Shown here: piece after piece, positions 7,791 to 14,955 of the stretch
Position numbering within the stretch: the stretch's first letter is position 1
Layout of the letters: each line of letters begins with the position of its first letter
NCBI GenBank assembly: GCA_964533215.1
Contig: CAZHLJ010000003.1
Location: 124,001-188,000, forward strand
Direction of reading: 5' to 3'
Length of the DNA: 64,000 nt
Source: Bact-08 sp964533215
Lineage (GTDB): Bacteria > Bacteroidota > Bacteroidia > Bacteroidales > UBA932
The notes under the pieces: model-generated
The model's input: only the letters and a program-made list of their open reading frames with translations
The model's database searches: none
What the model was told of the DNA's origin: nothing
Made by a program: the position numbers and the translations under genes

Positions 7791-9055
7791 CAGGAGACGA
7801 TTTTCTTAACTTCAACGAAGAGGAAGATTATACAGACCAGATTTCCAAGTGTGAAGAGGCTTTTGAAAAGGGAGAGATCTCGGGATTGAATTTTTCAGAG
7901 GAGGAGTTTGATTTTTTAATAGGCTATTTCATTGACGAAGGGAATGATTCTTTGGTTTATGAACTTACAAGGACTGCATACAATTCACATCCTTACTCTT
8001 CCGAAATAATCGTCAGATATGCTGATGTTCTTATTGTAAACAGAGAGGCAGAAAGAGCAGTGGAAATCCTGAACAATCAAAAGGGGATAGACTCGAGCAA
8101 CAGTGATATTTTCTTTCTTTTAGGCAGGGCTTATCTGAAGATGAACGAACATACCTTGGCAAAGGAGAACGTGGATAAAGCTATTTCACTAAACGCTGAG
8201 GAGGCCTTGGAGATGCTCACTACTGCAGCGCAGGATTACATTGATGTTAATGAGTACTCACGTGCTTTGGATTATCTGAAAGAGGCCGAGGGTATCGATA
8301 GCGAAAATACCGAAATTTACAACGATATAGCTTTTTGTCTTGAACGGACAGAGAAGTTTCCTGAGAGCCTGATATATTATGAGAAGTATCTTGACGAAGA
8401 TCCTTTTAATGAGAACGTATGGTTTAATGTCGGGACAATTTATGCAAGGATTGAGAACTATGAAAAAGCAATTGAGGCATTCGACTATTCACTTGCCTTA
8501 GACCCTGAAAACTCATCTGTTTTATATAATAAAGCAATAGTTTATGTGAATACTGAAGAGTATTCTCTTGCAATTGATACGTTTAAAGAGTTTTTGAAAT
8601 TTGAGCCGGATAATATCTTTGCTCTGGTTGGAATTGCAGATGCATGCCTTGCAGATGATCGGATAACTGATTCTGCCGTTTACTTTCAGGATGCTCTCGA
8701 CCTGGACAGTGGCTGTCTTGAGGCAAATTCGGGCCTCGCTTATATAAATATGATAAAACATGATCACTATTCAGCTCTTATTTATCTTCGCAGGATAATT
8801 GGGGCCGAAAGGACAGATTATCAATTTCTGGACCCACAGATATCAATTACATTTAAAAGAACATTACTTCCGGAGTTTTTAGTATTCCATCTAGTCTCTC
8901 TTTACCATCTGCGTCAGATGGATGCTTTCATTACAAATCTGGAGACATTGCTCACTTTGGACGAATTCTGGCTTAAAAAGCTTTACGAGCTTGTCCCAAA
9001 ACTAAAAAAAGACAATGTCGTGAACAAAAAAATATCAAAACTTAAAGAAAAATAA
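7787..9055 (+). CDS. Tetratricopeptide repeat protein
   Basis: A 422-residue soluble protein made largely of TPR helices from about residue 50 to 330. Typical 34-residue units include NVWFNVGTIYARIENYEKAIEAF and SVLYNKAIVYVNTEEYSLAIDTF with the characteristic A-Y-G-A-P spacing. No signal peptide or membrane segment is seen; the start is acidic (MTGDDFLNFNEEEDY). Such proteins are scaffolds for protein-protein contacts; the partner is not deducible. Its ATG overlaps the upstream TGA by four bases, and dedA follows after 28 bases, so the three form one transcription unit. Confidence 0.88.
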   Translation: MTGDDFLNFNEEEDYTDQISKCEEAFEKGEISGLNFSEEEFDFLIGYFIDEGNDSLVYELTRTAYNSHPYSSEIIVRYADVLIVNREAERAVEILNNQKGIDSSNSDIFFLLGRAYLKMNEHTLAKENVDKAISLNAEEALEMLTTAAQDYIDVNEYSRALDYLKEAEGIDSENTEIYNDIAFCLERTEKFPESLIYYEKYLDEDPFNENVWFNVGTIYARIENYEKAIEAFDYSLALDPENSSVLYNKAIVYVNTEEYSLAIDTFKEFLKFEPDNIFALVGIADACLADDRITDSAVYFQDALDLDSGCLEANSGLAYINMIKHDHYSALIYLRRIIGAERTDYQFLDPQISITFKRTLLPEFLVFHLVSLYHLRQMDAFITNLETLLTLDEFWLKKLYELVPKLKKDNVVNKKISKLKEK

Positions 9056-9083
9056 ACCCCAATTATAATAAATATTACATTTT

Positions 9084-9731
9084 ATGGAGTCGATACAATT
9101 TATTGAATGGTGCCTTGAAAATCTTAATTATGGGACTATCACGCTGCTGATGGCAATTGAAAGCTCATTCATACCATTTCCCTCCGAGATTGTAATACCT
9201 CCTGCGGCCTACTTAGCGGCGGAGGGGCAAATGAATGTTTTTCTGGTTGTATTTTTTGGAACACTGGGAGCGCTTATTGGTGCAATCTTTAACTACTATT
9301 TTGCTTATTTTTTGGGACGTCCGATTATATATAAATTCGCAAACAGCCGCCTAGGAAGACTTTGTCTTCTTGATGAGCAGAAGATTCATCATGCAGAATC
9401 ATACTTTGTTAAAAATGGTGCAATATCTACCTTTATAGGAAGACTTCTACCGGCGATCAGACAGCTGATTTCTCTCCCAGCAGGTCTTGCTAAGATGAAA
9501 TTCTCTACTTTTTTGATTTATACAACCCTTGGTGCAACCCTCTGGAACGCAATTCTTGCAGTTATTGGCTACAGTTTGCAAAGTGTGGTTCCAAAGGATC
9601 AGTTGATGGCTAAAGTTCACGAATACAGTTCGGAAATTCAGTATGGCTTTATATTCATAGCCATTGCCATCATAGGTTATTTCATATACAGGGGGGTGAC
9701 AAAACCAAAAAAATCGAGCGAAGTTAACTAG
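9084..9731 (+). CDS. DedA-family (SNARE-associated/VTT) membrane protein
   Basis: This 215-residue protein has four to five hydrophobic segments. The DedA core is clear: an acidic ESSFIPFPSEIVIPPAAYLA segment, a re-entrant GALIGAIFNYYFAYFLGR segment, and the conserved arginine motif FIGRLLPAIRQLISLPAGLAKM. DedA proteins sit in the inner membrane and have been implicated in flipping undecaprenyl phosphate or phospholipids and in envelope homeostasis. It is the last gene of the DUF6913/TPR run. The next element is the tRNA gene, which has its own promoter. Confidence 0.92.
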   Translation: MESIQFIEWCLENLNYGTITLLMAIESSFIPFPSEIVIPPAAYLAAEGQMNVFLVVFFGTLGALIGAIFNYYFAYFLGRPIIYKFANSRLGRLCLLDEQKIHHAESYFVKNGAISTFIGRLLPAIRQLISLPAGLAKMKFSTFLIYTTLGATLWNAILAVIGYSLQSVVPKDQLMAKVHEYSSEIQYGFIFIAIAIIGYFIYRGVTKPKKSSEVN

Positions 9732-9747
9732 AATCTAAAAATAATGT

Positions 9748-9755
9748 TATCTTTG
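9748..9755 (+). promoter_or_regulatory. -7 element (TATCTTTG) for tRNA-Arg
   Basis: An exact TATCTTTG stands 68 bases upstream of the mature tRNA 5' end and 16 bases after the dedA stop. The region 9732-10176 holds no protein gene: it contains this promoter, the tRNA, its terminator and two inverted-repeat structures. Confidence 0.6.
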
Positions 9756-9823
9756 CACTCCCTAAGCGAGGCCGTATACAGGAGATCTTCTCCCTTCTCA
9801 GCTTTAATTTAGGATAAAAGACT

Positions 9824-9897
9824 GGTTCGGTAGCTCAGTTGGATAGAGCAACAGCCTTCTAAGCTGTGGGTCTTGGGTTCGAATCCCAACCGAATCA
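9824..9897 (+). tRNA. tRNA-Arg, anticodon TCT
   Basis: A complete 74-nt cloverleaf. The acceptor stem GGTTCGG pairs with CCGAATC (one G-U), the D arm is GCTC/GAGC, the anticodon stem ACAGC/GCTGT encloses the loop CTTCTAA with anticodon TCT at 9858-9860, and the T arm is TGGG-TTCGAAT-CCCA. The discriminator is A9897 and CCA is not encoded. It reads AGA (and AGG by wobble) codons. Confidence 0.96.
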
Positions 9898-10023
9898 CAT
9901 AAAAATGAGAGAGCCGTGCAAAAGCACGGCTTTTTCTTTTTTGCAGCAGCCTTGAGCTTGCTCAAAGGCAGACTGCAAAAGAAAAAGAGGAAATGCTGTG
10001 CATTCCTCTCTCTTATTTTATGT
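9898..10023. repeat. Large imperfect palindrome after tRNA-Arg
   Basis: The two halves, meeting near 9957, are imperfect reverse complements over about 60 bases each. Shared blocks include GCTCAA, CTGCAAAA, GAAAAAG, CTCTCT and ATTTTATG. Each arm also contains its own hairpin: 9913-9930 (GCCGTGC/GCACGGC) and 9986-10009 (AGAGGAAATGC/GCATTCCTCT, one bulge). It is not an annotated element I recognise. Confidence 0.6.
9913..9942 (+). terminator. Intrinsic terminator of tRNA-Arg
   Basis: A perfect 7-bp stem GCCGTGC/GCACGGC with an AAAA loop is followed by TTTTTCTTTTTT. It begins 16 bases after the tRNA, so it ends the tRNA transcript. Confidence 0.9.
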
Positions 10024-10038
10024 TAGAGCCCCCACCGC

Positions 10039-10066
10039 GGATCACCGAGCGGGAGCGAGGTAATCC
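10039..10066. repeat. Short GC-rich inverted repeat
   Basis: GGATCACC at 10039-10046 and GGTAATCC at 10059-10066 form an interrupted inverted repeat around GAGCGGGAGCGA. The block is far more GC-rich than the surrounding intergenic DNA. Role unknown; it may be part of a dispersed repeat. Confidence 0.35.
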
Positions 10067-10176
10067 CTTCCGATTTTAATACTTAATTTTTTGTCAGCGT
10101 CTTTGTTTCTTGTTAATTTTACGGAACGAGCTTAAACATATAATTTGAAGAATAATAATTTCAAATAGCTGATTTT

Positions 10177-13100
10177 ATGGGTAAACAAGTGTTTCAGACA
10201 GATGATAAATCAAGATGGAACAAATTCAGGTGGACTTTATTTGTCATTGGTTCAGTAGTAGCTCTACTTCTGATTACTTTTATCATAATGTTGTTCATAG
10301 ACAAAGCTCCGGGCATTCCTTACCGACAATATTACCGAACAGTTTTAACGGCAGAAAAACCGTTATTGAAAGAAACAAGGCTCTCAAAAGAATATAAGGG
10401 ATTTCGGAATTTTATCGAAGAAAAAGAGTTCCATCAGGATTATGAACTGGCAAAGCAGGAAGCTAGCCTTAGAAGACTTAACCGGGAATATGAAAGTAAG
10501 CGGAGTGTTCCTGAAAGAATAGGTATTCGTTGGCAAAAATTCCCGTCAGGTATACGATCAGCCTTTTACGTTGCTTGGGACCCTCAATCGTTATCATCCC
10601 TTAAAAGGAATATTCACAATCTGAACCTTGTTATTCCTGAGTGGTTTTTTATTGACCCTAAAACTGATACTGTAAGATTTAATATCGACACCGTAGGTTA
10701 TCGTTTCATGCAAAAAAGCGGCGTAATGATTATGCCAATGCTAAGTAATAATTATGAAAGGGAATTCCGGTCTGAGGGTGTTGGAAGAATTTTACACGAT
10801 AAGCAAAAAAGGGAAGCCTTGATTGAAAAAGTCCTCAAAGAATGTATGAACCGTAATTTTGTCGGGATTAATATTGACTTCGAAGACTTAAATGAATCCG
10901 GGGATGAACCATTAATTCAATTTGTAAAAGATTTATCAAAAGCATTTCATGCAAAAGGTCTGATTGTAAGTCAGGATATTATGCCTTTTAATTCTGACTA
11001 TAATGTAAGAGAGCTTGCCAAGTATAATGATTACCTTGTATTGATGGCTTACGATGAATATTCTGGCAGCAGTGATCCTGGACCTATATGTTCTCAAAGA
11101 TGGATTGAATCAACCGTAGATGACTGTACACGCAAAATCCCAGCTTCAAAAATAATTTTAGGTTTGGGAGCCTTCGGATATGATTGGCCTGGGGCAACGA
11201 ATGGGAATCAGAATCTGACCTATCAACAGGCTTTGGCACATGCCAAAACAAGCAAGGCCAATGTGATTTTTGATAATGATACCTATAATCTACATTTTTC
11301 TTACAAAGATGAAACATCAGATAAGGTACATCAGGTGTATTTCACAGATGCAGCGACAACCTTCAACACTTTGCGTTTTGCAACCGAATCAGGACTTGCC
11401 GGCACTGCTATCTGGAGGTTAGGAAGTGAAGATAACCGTATCTGGAAGTTTTATAATAAAAATATGACGATTGACTCCATTAAATCGTTTGATTTTAAGA
11501 CATTCAAAACTGTAAGGGGGGATAATGACATAGACTATATGGGCGATGGGGAGATACTTAATGTTTTATATACTCCTCATAATGGGAAAATTGATTTAGA
11601 GTTGGATACGGCGTCAATGATTATTTCTGAAGAAAAATATATTGAAATCCCAAGTACATACGAAGTGATGAAGTACGGAGAAGCTCCGCAAAAAGAGTTA
11701 GTACTGACTTTCGATGATGGCCCTGATGATACGTATACCCCTCAGATTCTGGATATTCTTTCAGAATATCATGTTCCGGCAGCATTTTTTATTGTCGGAC
11801 TTCAGGCAGAAAAAAATCTGCCATTATTAAGACGGATCTATAAAGAGGGATTTGAAATAGGCAACCATACTTTCTCTCATAGAAACATTGCACTGGAATC
11901 TGCAGATCGCGCAATATTGGAATTAAAGCTGACTCGTCTGCTTATAGAGTCTGTTACCGGTCACAGTACTGTCTTGTTTAGAGCTCCGTATAATGCAGAT
12001 AGTGAACCTTCCACTATGGAGGAGATTATTCCGGCAGCATTGGCCCGACAGCAAAACTACCTGTTTGTGGGAGAAAATATTGATCCAGAAGACTGGACTG
12101 TAGGAATTAAGGCTGACACCATTTTTGCACGTGTCGTAAAGGCGGTGAATGAAGGTCGCGGAAATGTGATTTTACTTCATGATGCAGGTGGAGAGACCAG
12201 GAGGGAAACTGTTAAGGCTCTTCCTATGATTATCGATTATTTTCAGAAAAGAGGCTATTCTTTTACAAGCCTTTCCGGCTTACTCCATCAAGACAGGAAC
12301 GTTTTGATGCCTGCTATTCCAAAAGGGGCGAACTACGAAATGATGCAGATGAATTTGACTTTAGTATCTGTTATATACTGGCTTGGAAATTTTTTTACTG
12401 CATTGTTTGTGCTGTTCATCATTTTATCCATAAGTAGATTGGTATTTATGGTAGTTCTGATGATAAGGGAACGGAATAAAGAAAAGAAATTCGATTACGA
12501 CATAAGTGGTCATAAAGAATACCCTTTAGTGTCGATTATTGTTCCAGCTTATAATGAGGAGGTGAATGCTGTCTCTTCCGTCAATAATTTATTGAAACAA
12601 AGCTACCCCAATTTTGATGTAATATTTGTGGACGATGGAAGTAAGGATAACACCTATGCTTTAGTTTCAGAAGCCTTTAAGGATAATGATAAGGTCAAGA
12701 TATATACGCATCCTAATGGCGGGAAAGCATCGGCATTGGATTTCGGAATAGAGCAAACTTCTGCTGAATATGTAGTTTGTATTGATGCTGATACAAAACT
12801 TTATTCCAATGCTGTACAATTATTGATCACTCATTTTATTGCCAAAAATGCAAATCCGAAACTTGCTGCAGTAGCAGGTAATGTAAAAGTCGGTAATCAA
12901 GTTAATATGCTTACCAAATGGCAGGCTATTGAATATACAACCAGTCAGAATTTTGACAGAATGGCTTATGCAAATATCAATGCTATAACAGTTATTCCAG
13001 GAGCAATAGGTGCATTCAAGGCTTCAGTCCTTAAAGAAATAGGAGGATTCACCACTGATACGCTTGCTGAAGATTGCGATTTGACAATGTGGCTTTTGCG

Positions 13101-13605
13101 TGCCGGATATGTGATTGAAAACGAGAATAAAGCGATAGCTATGACTGAAGCACCGGAGCACATTGGGCAGTTTGTCAGACAACGCAGCAGATGGAGCTTT
13201 GGTGTTATGCAAAGTTTCTGGAAACATCGTGATACCATCTTCAGAAAAAAATATGCCGGATTGGGTATGTGGGCAATACCAAATATGCTTGTATTCCAGT
13301 TTGTAATTCCTTTCTTTTCTCCATTGGCGGATATTTTAATGATAATTGGGCTGTTTGCCGGCAATGCGGGAAAGATTTTGATTTACTATCTGATATTTAC
13401 TCTTGTTGATGCAAGCGTATCGATAGCCGCTTTCATTTTTGAAAAGAAGAATTTGTCTGGACTGCTATGGCTTATTCCTCAAAGATTTGTTTATAGATGG
13501 ATTATGTATATCGTTTTGTTTAAGAGTTTGAAAAAGGCGATAAAAGGGGAGATGCAGACTTGGGGAATTCTGAAAAGAACAGGAAATGTAGCAGAAGTGA
13601 AGTAG
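10177..13605 (+). CDS. Trifunctional GH18-like / NodB polysaccharide deacetylase / GT2 synthase fusion
   Basis: An 1142-residue membrane protein. TM1 is at about 20-41. A GH18-like domain follows (about 110-430) with GINIDFED (230-237; Asp234 and acid Glu236 kept) and LMAYDEY. Next is a NodB deacetylase (about 505-705): TFDDGP with Asp513/514, metal His564 and His568 in GNHTFSH, RAPY (Arg602) and LLHDAG (His668). After two TM helices (about 725-765) comes a processive GT2 (about 785-1020): VDDGS (818-822), DAD (870-872), AEDCD (964-968) and QRSRW (1002-1006), then C-terminal TM helices. Each module acts on beta-linked GlcNAc polymers in known relatives (NodC/PgaC, NodB/PgaB, GH18), so the product is probably a partly deacetylated poly-GlcNAc or chitin-like exopolysaccharide. 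It stands alone, without flanking pga genes. Confidence 0.88.
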   Translation: MGKQVFQTDDKSRWNKFRWTLFVIGSVVALLLITFIIMLFIDKAPGIPYRQYYRTVLTAEKPLLKETRLSKEYKGFRNFIEEKEFHQDYELAKQEASLRRLNREYESKRSVPERIGIRWQKFPSGIRSAFYVAWDPQSLSSLKRNIHNLNLVIPEWFFIDPKTDTVRFNIDTVGYRFMQKSGVMIMPMLSNNYEREFRSEGVGRILHDKQKREALIEKVLKECMNRNFVGINIDFEDLNESGDEPLIQFVKDLSKAFHAKGLIVSQDIMPFNSDYNVRELAKYNDYLVLMAYDEYSGSSDPGPICSQRWIESTVDDCTRKIPASKIILGLGAFGYDWPGATNGNQNLTYQQALAHAKTSKANVIFDNDTYNLHFSYKDETSDKVHQVYFTDAATTFNTLRFATESGLAGTAIWRLGSEDNRIWKFYNKNMTIDSIKSFDFKTFKTVRGDNDIDYMGDGEILNVLYTPHNGKIDLELDTASMIISEEKYIEIPSTYEVMKYGEAPQKELVLTFDDGPDDTYTPQILDILSEYHVPAAFFIVGLQAEKNLPLLRRIYKEGFEIGNHTFSHRNIALESADRAILELKLTRLLIESVTGHSTVLFRAPYNADSEPSTMEEIIPAALARQQNYLFVGENIDPEDWTVGIKADTIFARVVKAVNEGRGNVILLHDAGGETRRETVKALPMIIDYFQKRGYSFTSLSGLLHQDRNVLMPAIPKGANYEMMQMNLTLVSVIYWLGNFFTALFVLFIILSISRLVFMVVLMIRERNKEKKFDYDISGHKEYPLVSIIVPAYNEEVNAVSSVNNLLKQSYPNFDVIFVDDGSKDNTYALVSEAFKDNDKVKIYTHPNGGKASALDFGIEQTSAEYVVCIDADTKLYSNAVQLLITHFIAKNANPKLAAVAGNVKVGNQVNMLTKWQAIEYTTSQNFDRMAYANINAITVIPGAIGAFKASVLKEIGGFTTDTLAEDCDLTMWLLRAGYVIENENKAIAMTEAPEHIGQFVRQRSRWSFGVMQSFWKHRDTIFRKKYAGLGMWAIPNMLVFQFVIPFFSPLADILMIIGLFAGNAGKILIYYLIFTLVDASVSIAAFIFEKKNLSGLLWLIPQRFVYRWIMYIVLFKSLKKAIKGEMQTWGILKRTGNVAEVK

Positions 13606-13626
13606 AATTGGTAAATATTAAGATAA

Positions 13627-14664
13627 CTACGACTCCTCTTTAAAGAATATCTGGTAATAGTTCAAGCCTGTCTCTTCATCAAAGCCTTTTCGGATGAATT
13701 GGTTATTGCCATGAACATAGATGTGAAAGTTCTTGTCCAGCTTTATTACACTCTTGAAAGCCCGTGCCTGCTTCTTTACGGCGGAGTCTGAAATTGCAAA
13801 GTTATCTGAAAATTCCATGTCCCTTTCGTCCTGATAATCCGACTTGTATTTCTTAAAGCTATCTATTAGCTCAGGATTGCCAATAACCTCGTTTTCAAAA
13901 TCTCCCATATCGAAGTTTTCCTTTTCTTTAAAGAATTTAACGGACTTATTCAGGAAGTCTGCCTGATCTGCTTTTGTAACCTCAAATTGCTGAGGTAGCT
14001 CTTTTGTTACAAAGTTCTTGCAAAGGGCAAGCATACTATGAGTTTTATAATACTCATCCTGAAGCTGGCGTACATGCAGGAAGTCATCTATCCAATACTG
14101 AGCCTCGGAACCTCTGTTGGTATTGTCCACAACTGCTACATTGTAGCCGTTTTCCTTGTCGGTATTGAAAATCAGGCAACCTTTGTCAAGTTTGTTTAGA
14201 TTAATTCCCATCTGGCTTTCAACCTCAAAATTCTCATCAGATCTGTATACATTCAAGAAGATGTCTTTGTTTTCAGATTTGAATAGACCGACTGCATCTA
14301 CATTCTCTCCATTTATAACACACCCTTCGAAATAGACAATGTAGAACTCGCCGCTCTTAACCTGTGGGTGAGTGCTTTTTTCATAAAGATGTTTGGTTAT
14401 GTTTATGGATTGAGTATACAATTGCTGAGGATCGGAGAAGATTTTGCTCACAAAAGAGTAGACTTCGTTAAGCTCCAGATCACTATCATGAAAGAACTGA
14501 TATAAGATATCGGCATTGAAGCTTTTAAAGAAATATTTTAAAATGACCGCCTCTGCTTTTAAAACGCTTGGGCCTTTAGAGATTATTGTACCCTCTTCGT
14601 TGGACTTGTTGCCAACGAAATGAATCACCATCTCATGTATAGTTGAATCGTCTAGTATTATCAT
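13627..14664 (-). CDS. Nucleoid-associated protein, NdpA/YejK family
   Basis: A 345-residue soluble protein matching the 37-kDa nucleoid-associated family (NdpA/YejK): the N-terminal IHEMVIHFVGNK start, the core phrase FYIVYFEGCVINGENVDAVGLFKSE, then GINLNKLDKGCLIFNT, YWIDDFLHVRQ, and a C-terminal VIKLDKNFHIYVHG followed by GLNYYQIFF. In E. coli the homologue co-purifies with the nucleoid; its molecular role is little known. Bacteroidota versions are often annotated simply as nucleoid-associated protein. It converges on the GH18/NodB/GT2 gene and is divergent from the small gene at 14731, with -7 boxes facing both ways between them. Confidence 0.88.
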   Translation of the reverse strand: MIILDDSTIHEMVIHFVGNKSNEEGTIISKGPSVLKAEAVILKYFFKSFNADILYQFFHDSDLELNEVYSFVSKIFSDPQQLYTQSINITKHLYEKSTHPQVKSGEFYIVYFEGCVINGENVDAVGLFKSENKDIFLNVYRSDENFEVESQMGINLNKLDKGCLIFNTDKENGYNVAVVDNTNRGSEAQYWIDDFLHVRQLQDEYYKTHSMLALCKNFVTKELPQQFEVTKADQADFLNKSVKFFKEKENFDMGDFENEVIGNPELIDSFKKYKSDYQDERDMEFSDNFAISDSAVKKQARAFKSVIKLDKNFHIYVHGNNQFIRKGFDEETGLNYYQIFFKEES

Positions 14665-14668
14665 ACTG

Positions 14669-14698
14669 CAAAGTTAATAGAAAAATATGCTACATTTG
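14669..14698. promoter_or_regulatory. Divergent -7 elements between ndpA-like gene and small basic protein gene
   Basis: TAACTTTG reads on the minus strand (14676-14669) toward the NdpA-like gene, leaving a leader of only a few bases. TACATTTG reads on the plus strand (14691-14698) toward the gene at 14731. Neither has an obvious -33 TTTG at ideal distance. Confidence 0.5.
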
Positions 14699-14730
14699 AC
14701 CGGCCAAAAAGAAACCGGCAAATATGCATT

Positions 14731-14955
14731 ATGAAACCAAAAAAGAGCATCACACAGGATGATTACATCAAAGCCAACAGAATCGCAAGCAGAGAGGCTG
14801 AGATAGAGGATCATGGACACCCACTGGTCTATAAACGGATTCATAAATCCAAAAAGGTCTATGACCGGAAAAGGAAAAAGGCAGATGATAAGGATCTGCC
14901 TTTTTTTATTTTTGCCTTATCAGCATTATGTCATCTTCCAATTTCATTTAAATAA
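14731..14955 (+). CDS. Small conserved basic protein, Bacteroidota-type
   Basis: A 74-codon frame beginning MKPKKSITQDDYIKANRIAS, then REAEIEDHGHP, and a lysine/arginine-rich HKSKKVYDRKRKKADDKDLPFF. I recognise the ITxDDYxKAxRxASREAEIExHGxP pattern as common in small Bacteroidales proteins of unknown function. An intrinsic terminator hairpin (14875-14907) overlaps codons 49-59, so the last 15 or so residues (FALSALCHLPISFK) may not be part of the ancestral protein. The charge suggests nucleic-acid or ribosome binding, but nothing shows this. Its end overlaps the convergent gene by 25 bases. Confidence 0.7.
   Translation: MKPKKSITQDDYIKANRIASREAEIEDHGHPLVYKRIHKSKKVYDRKRKKADDKDLPFFIFALSALCHLPISFK
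14875..14907. terminator. Bidirectional intrinsic terminator
   Basis: A perfect 12-bp stem AAAAAGGCAGAT/ATCTGCCTTTTT with a 7-base loop, followed by a T run on the plus strand and, on the minus strand, also ending in T5. It can serve the small plus gene and the minus-strand fimbrial operon that ends at 14931. It lies inside the coding frame of the small gene. Confidence 0.8.

Noticed and set aside
10018..10077. A short plus-strand frame MLEPPPRITERERGNPFRF after the tRNA
   Set aside because: Only about 19 codons within a GC-rich inverted repeat; no initiation signal or family match.
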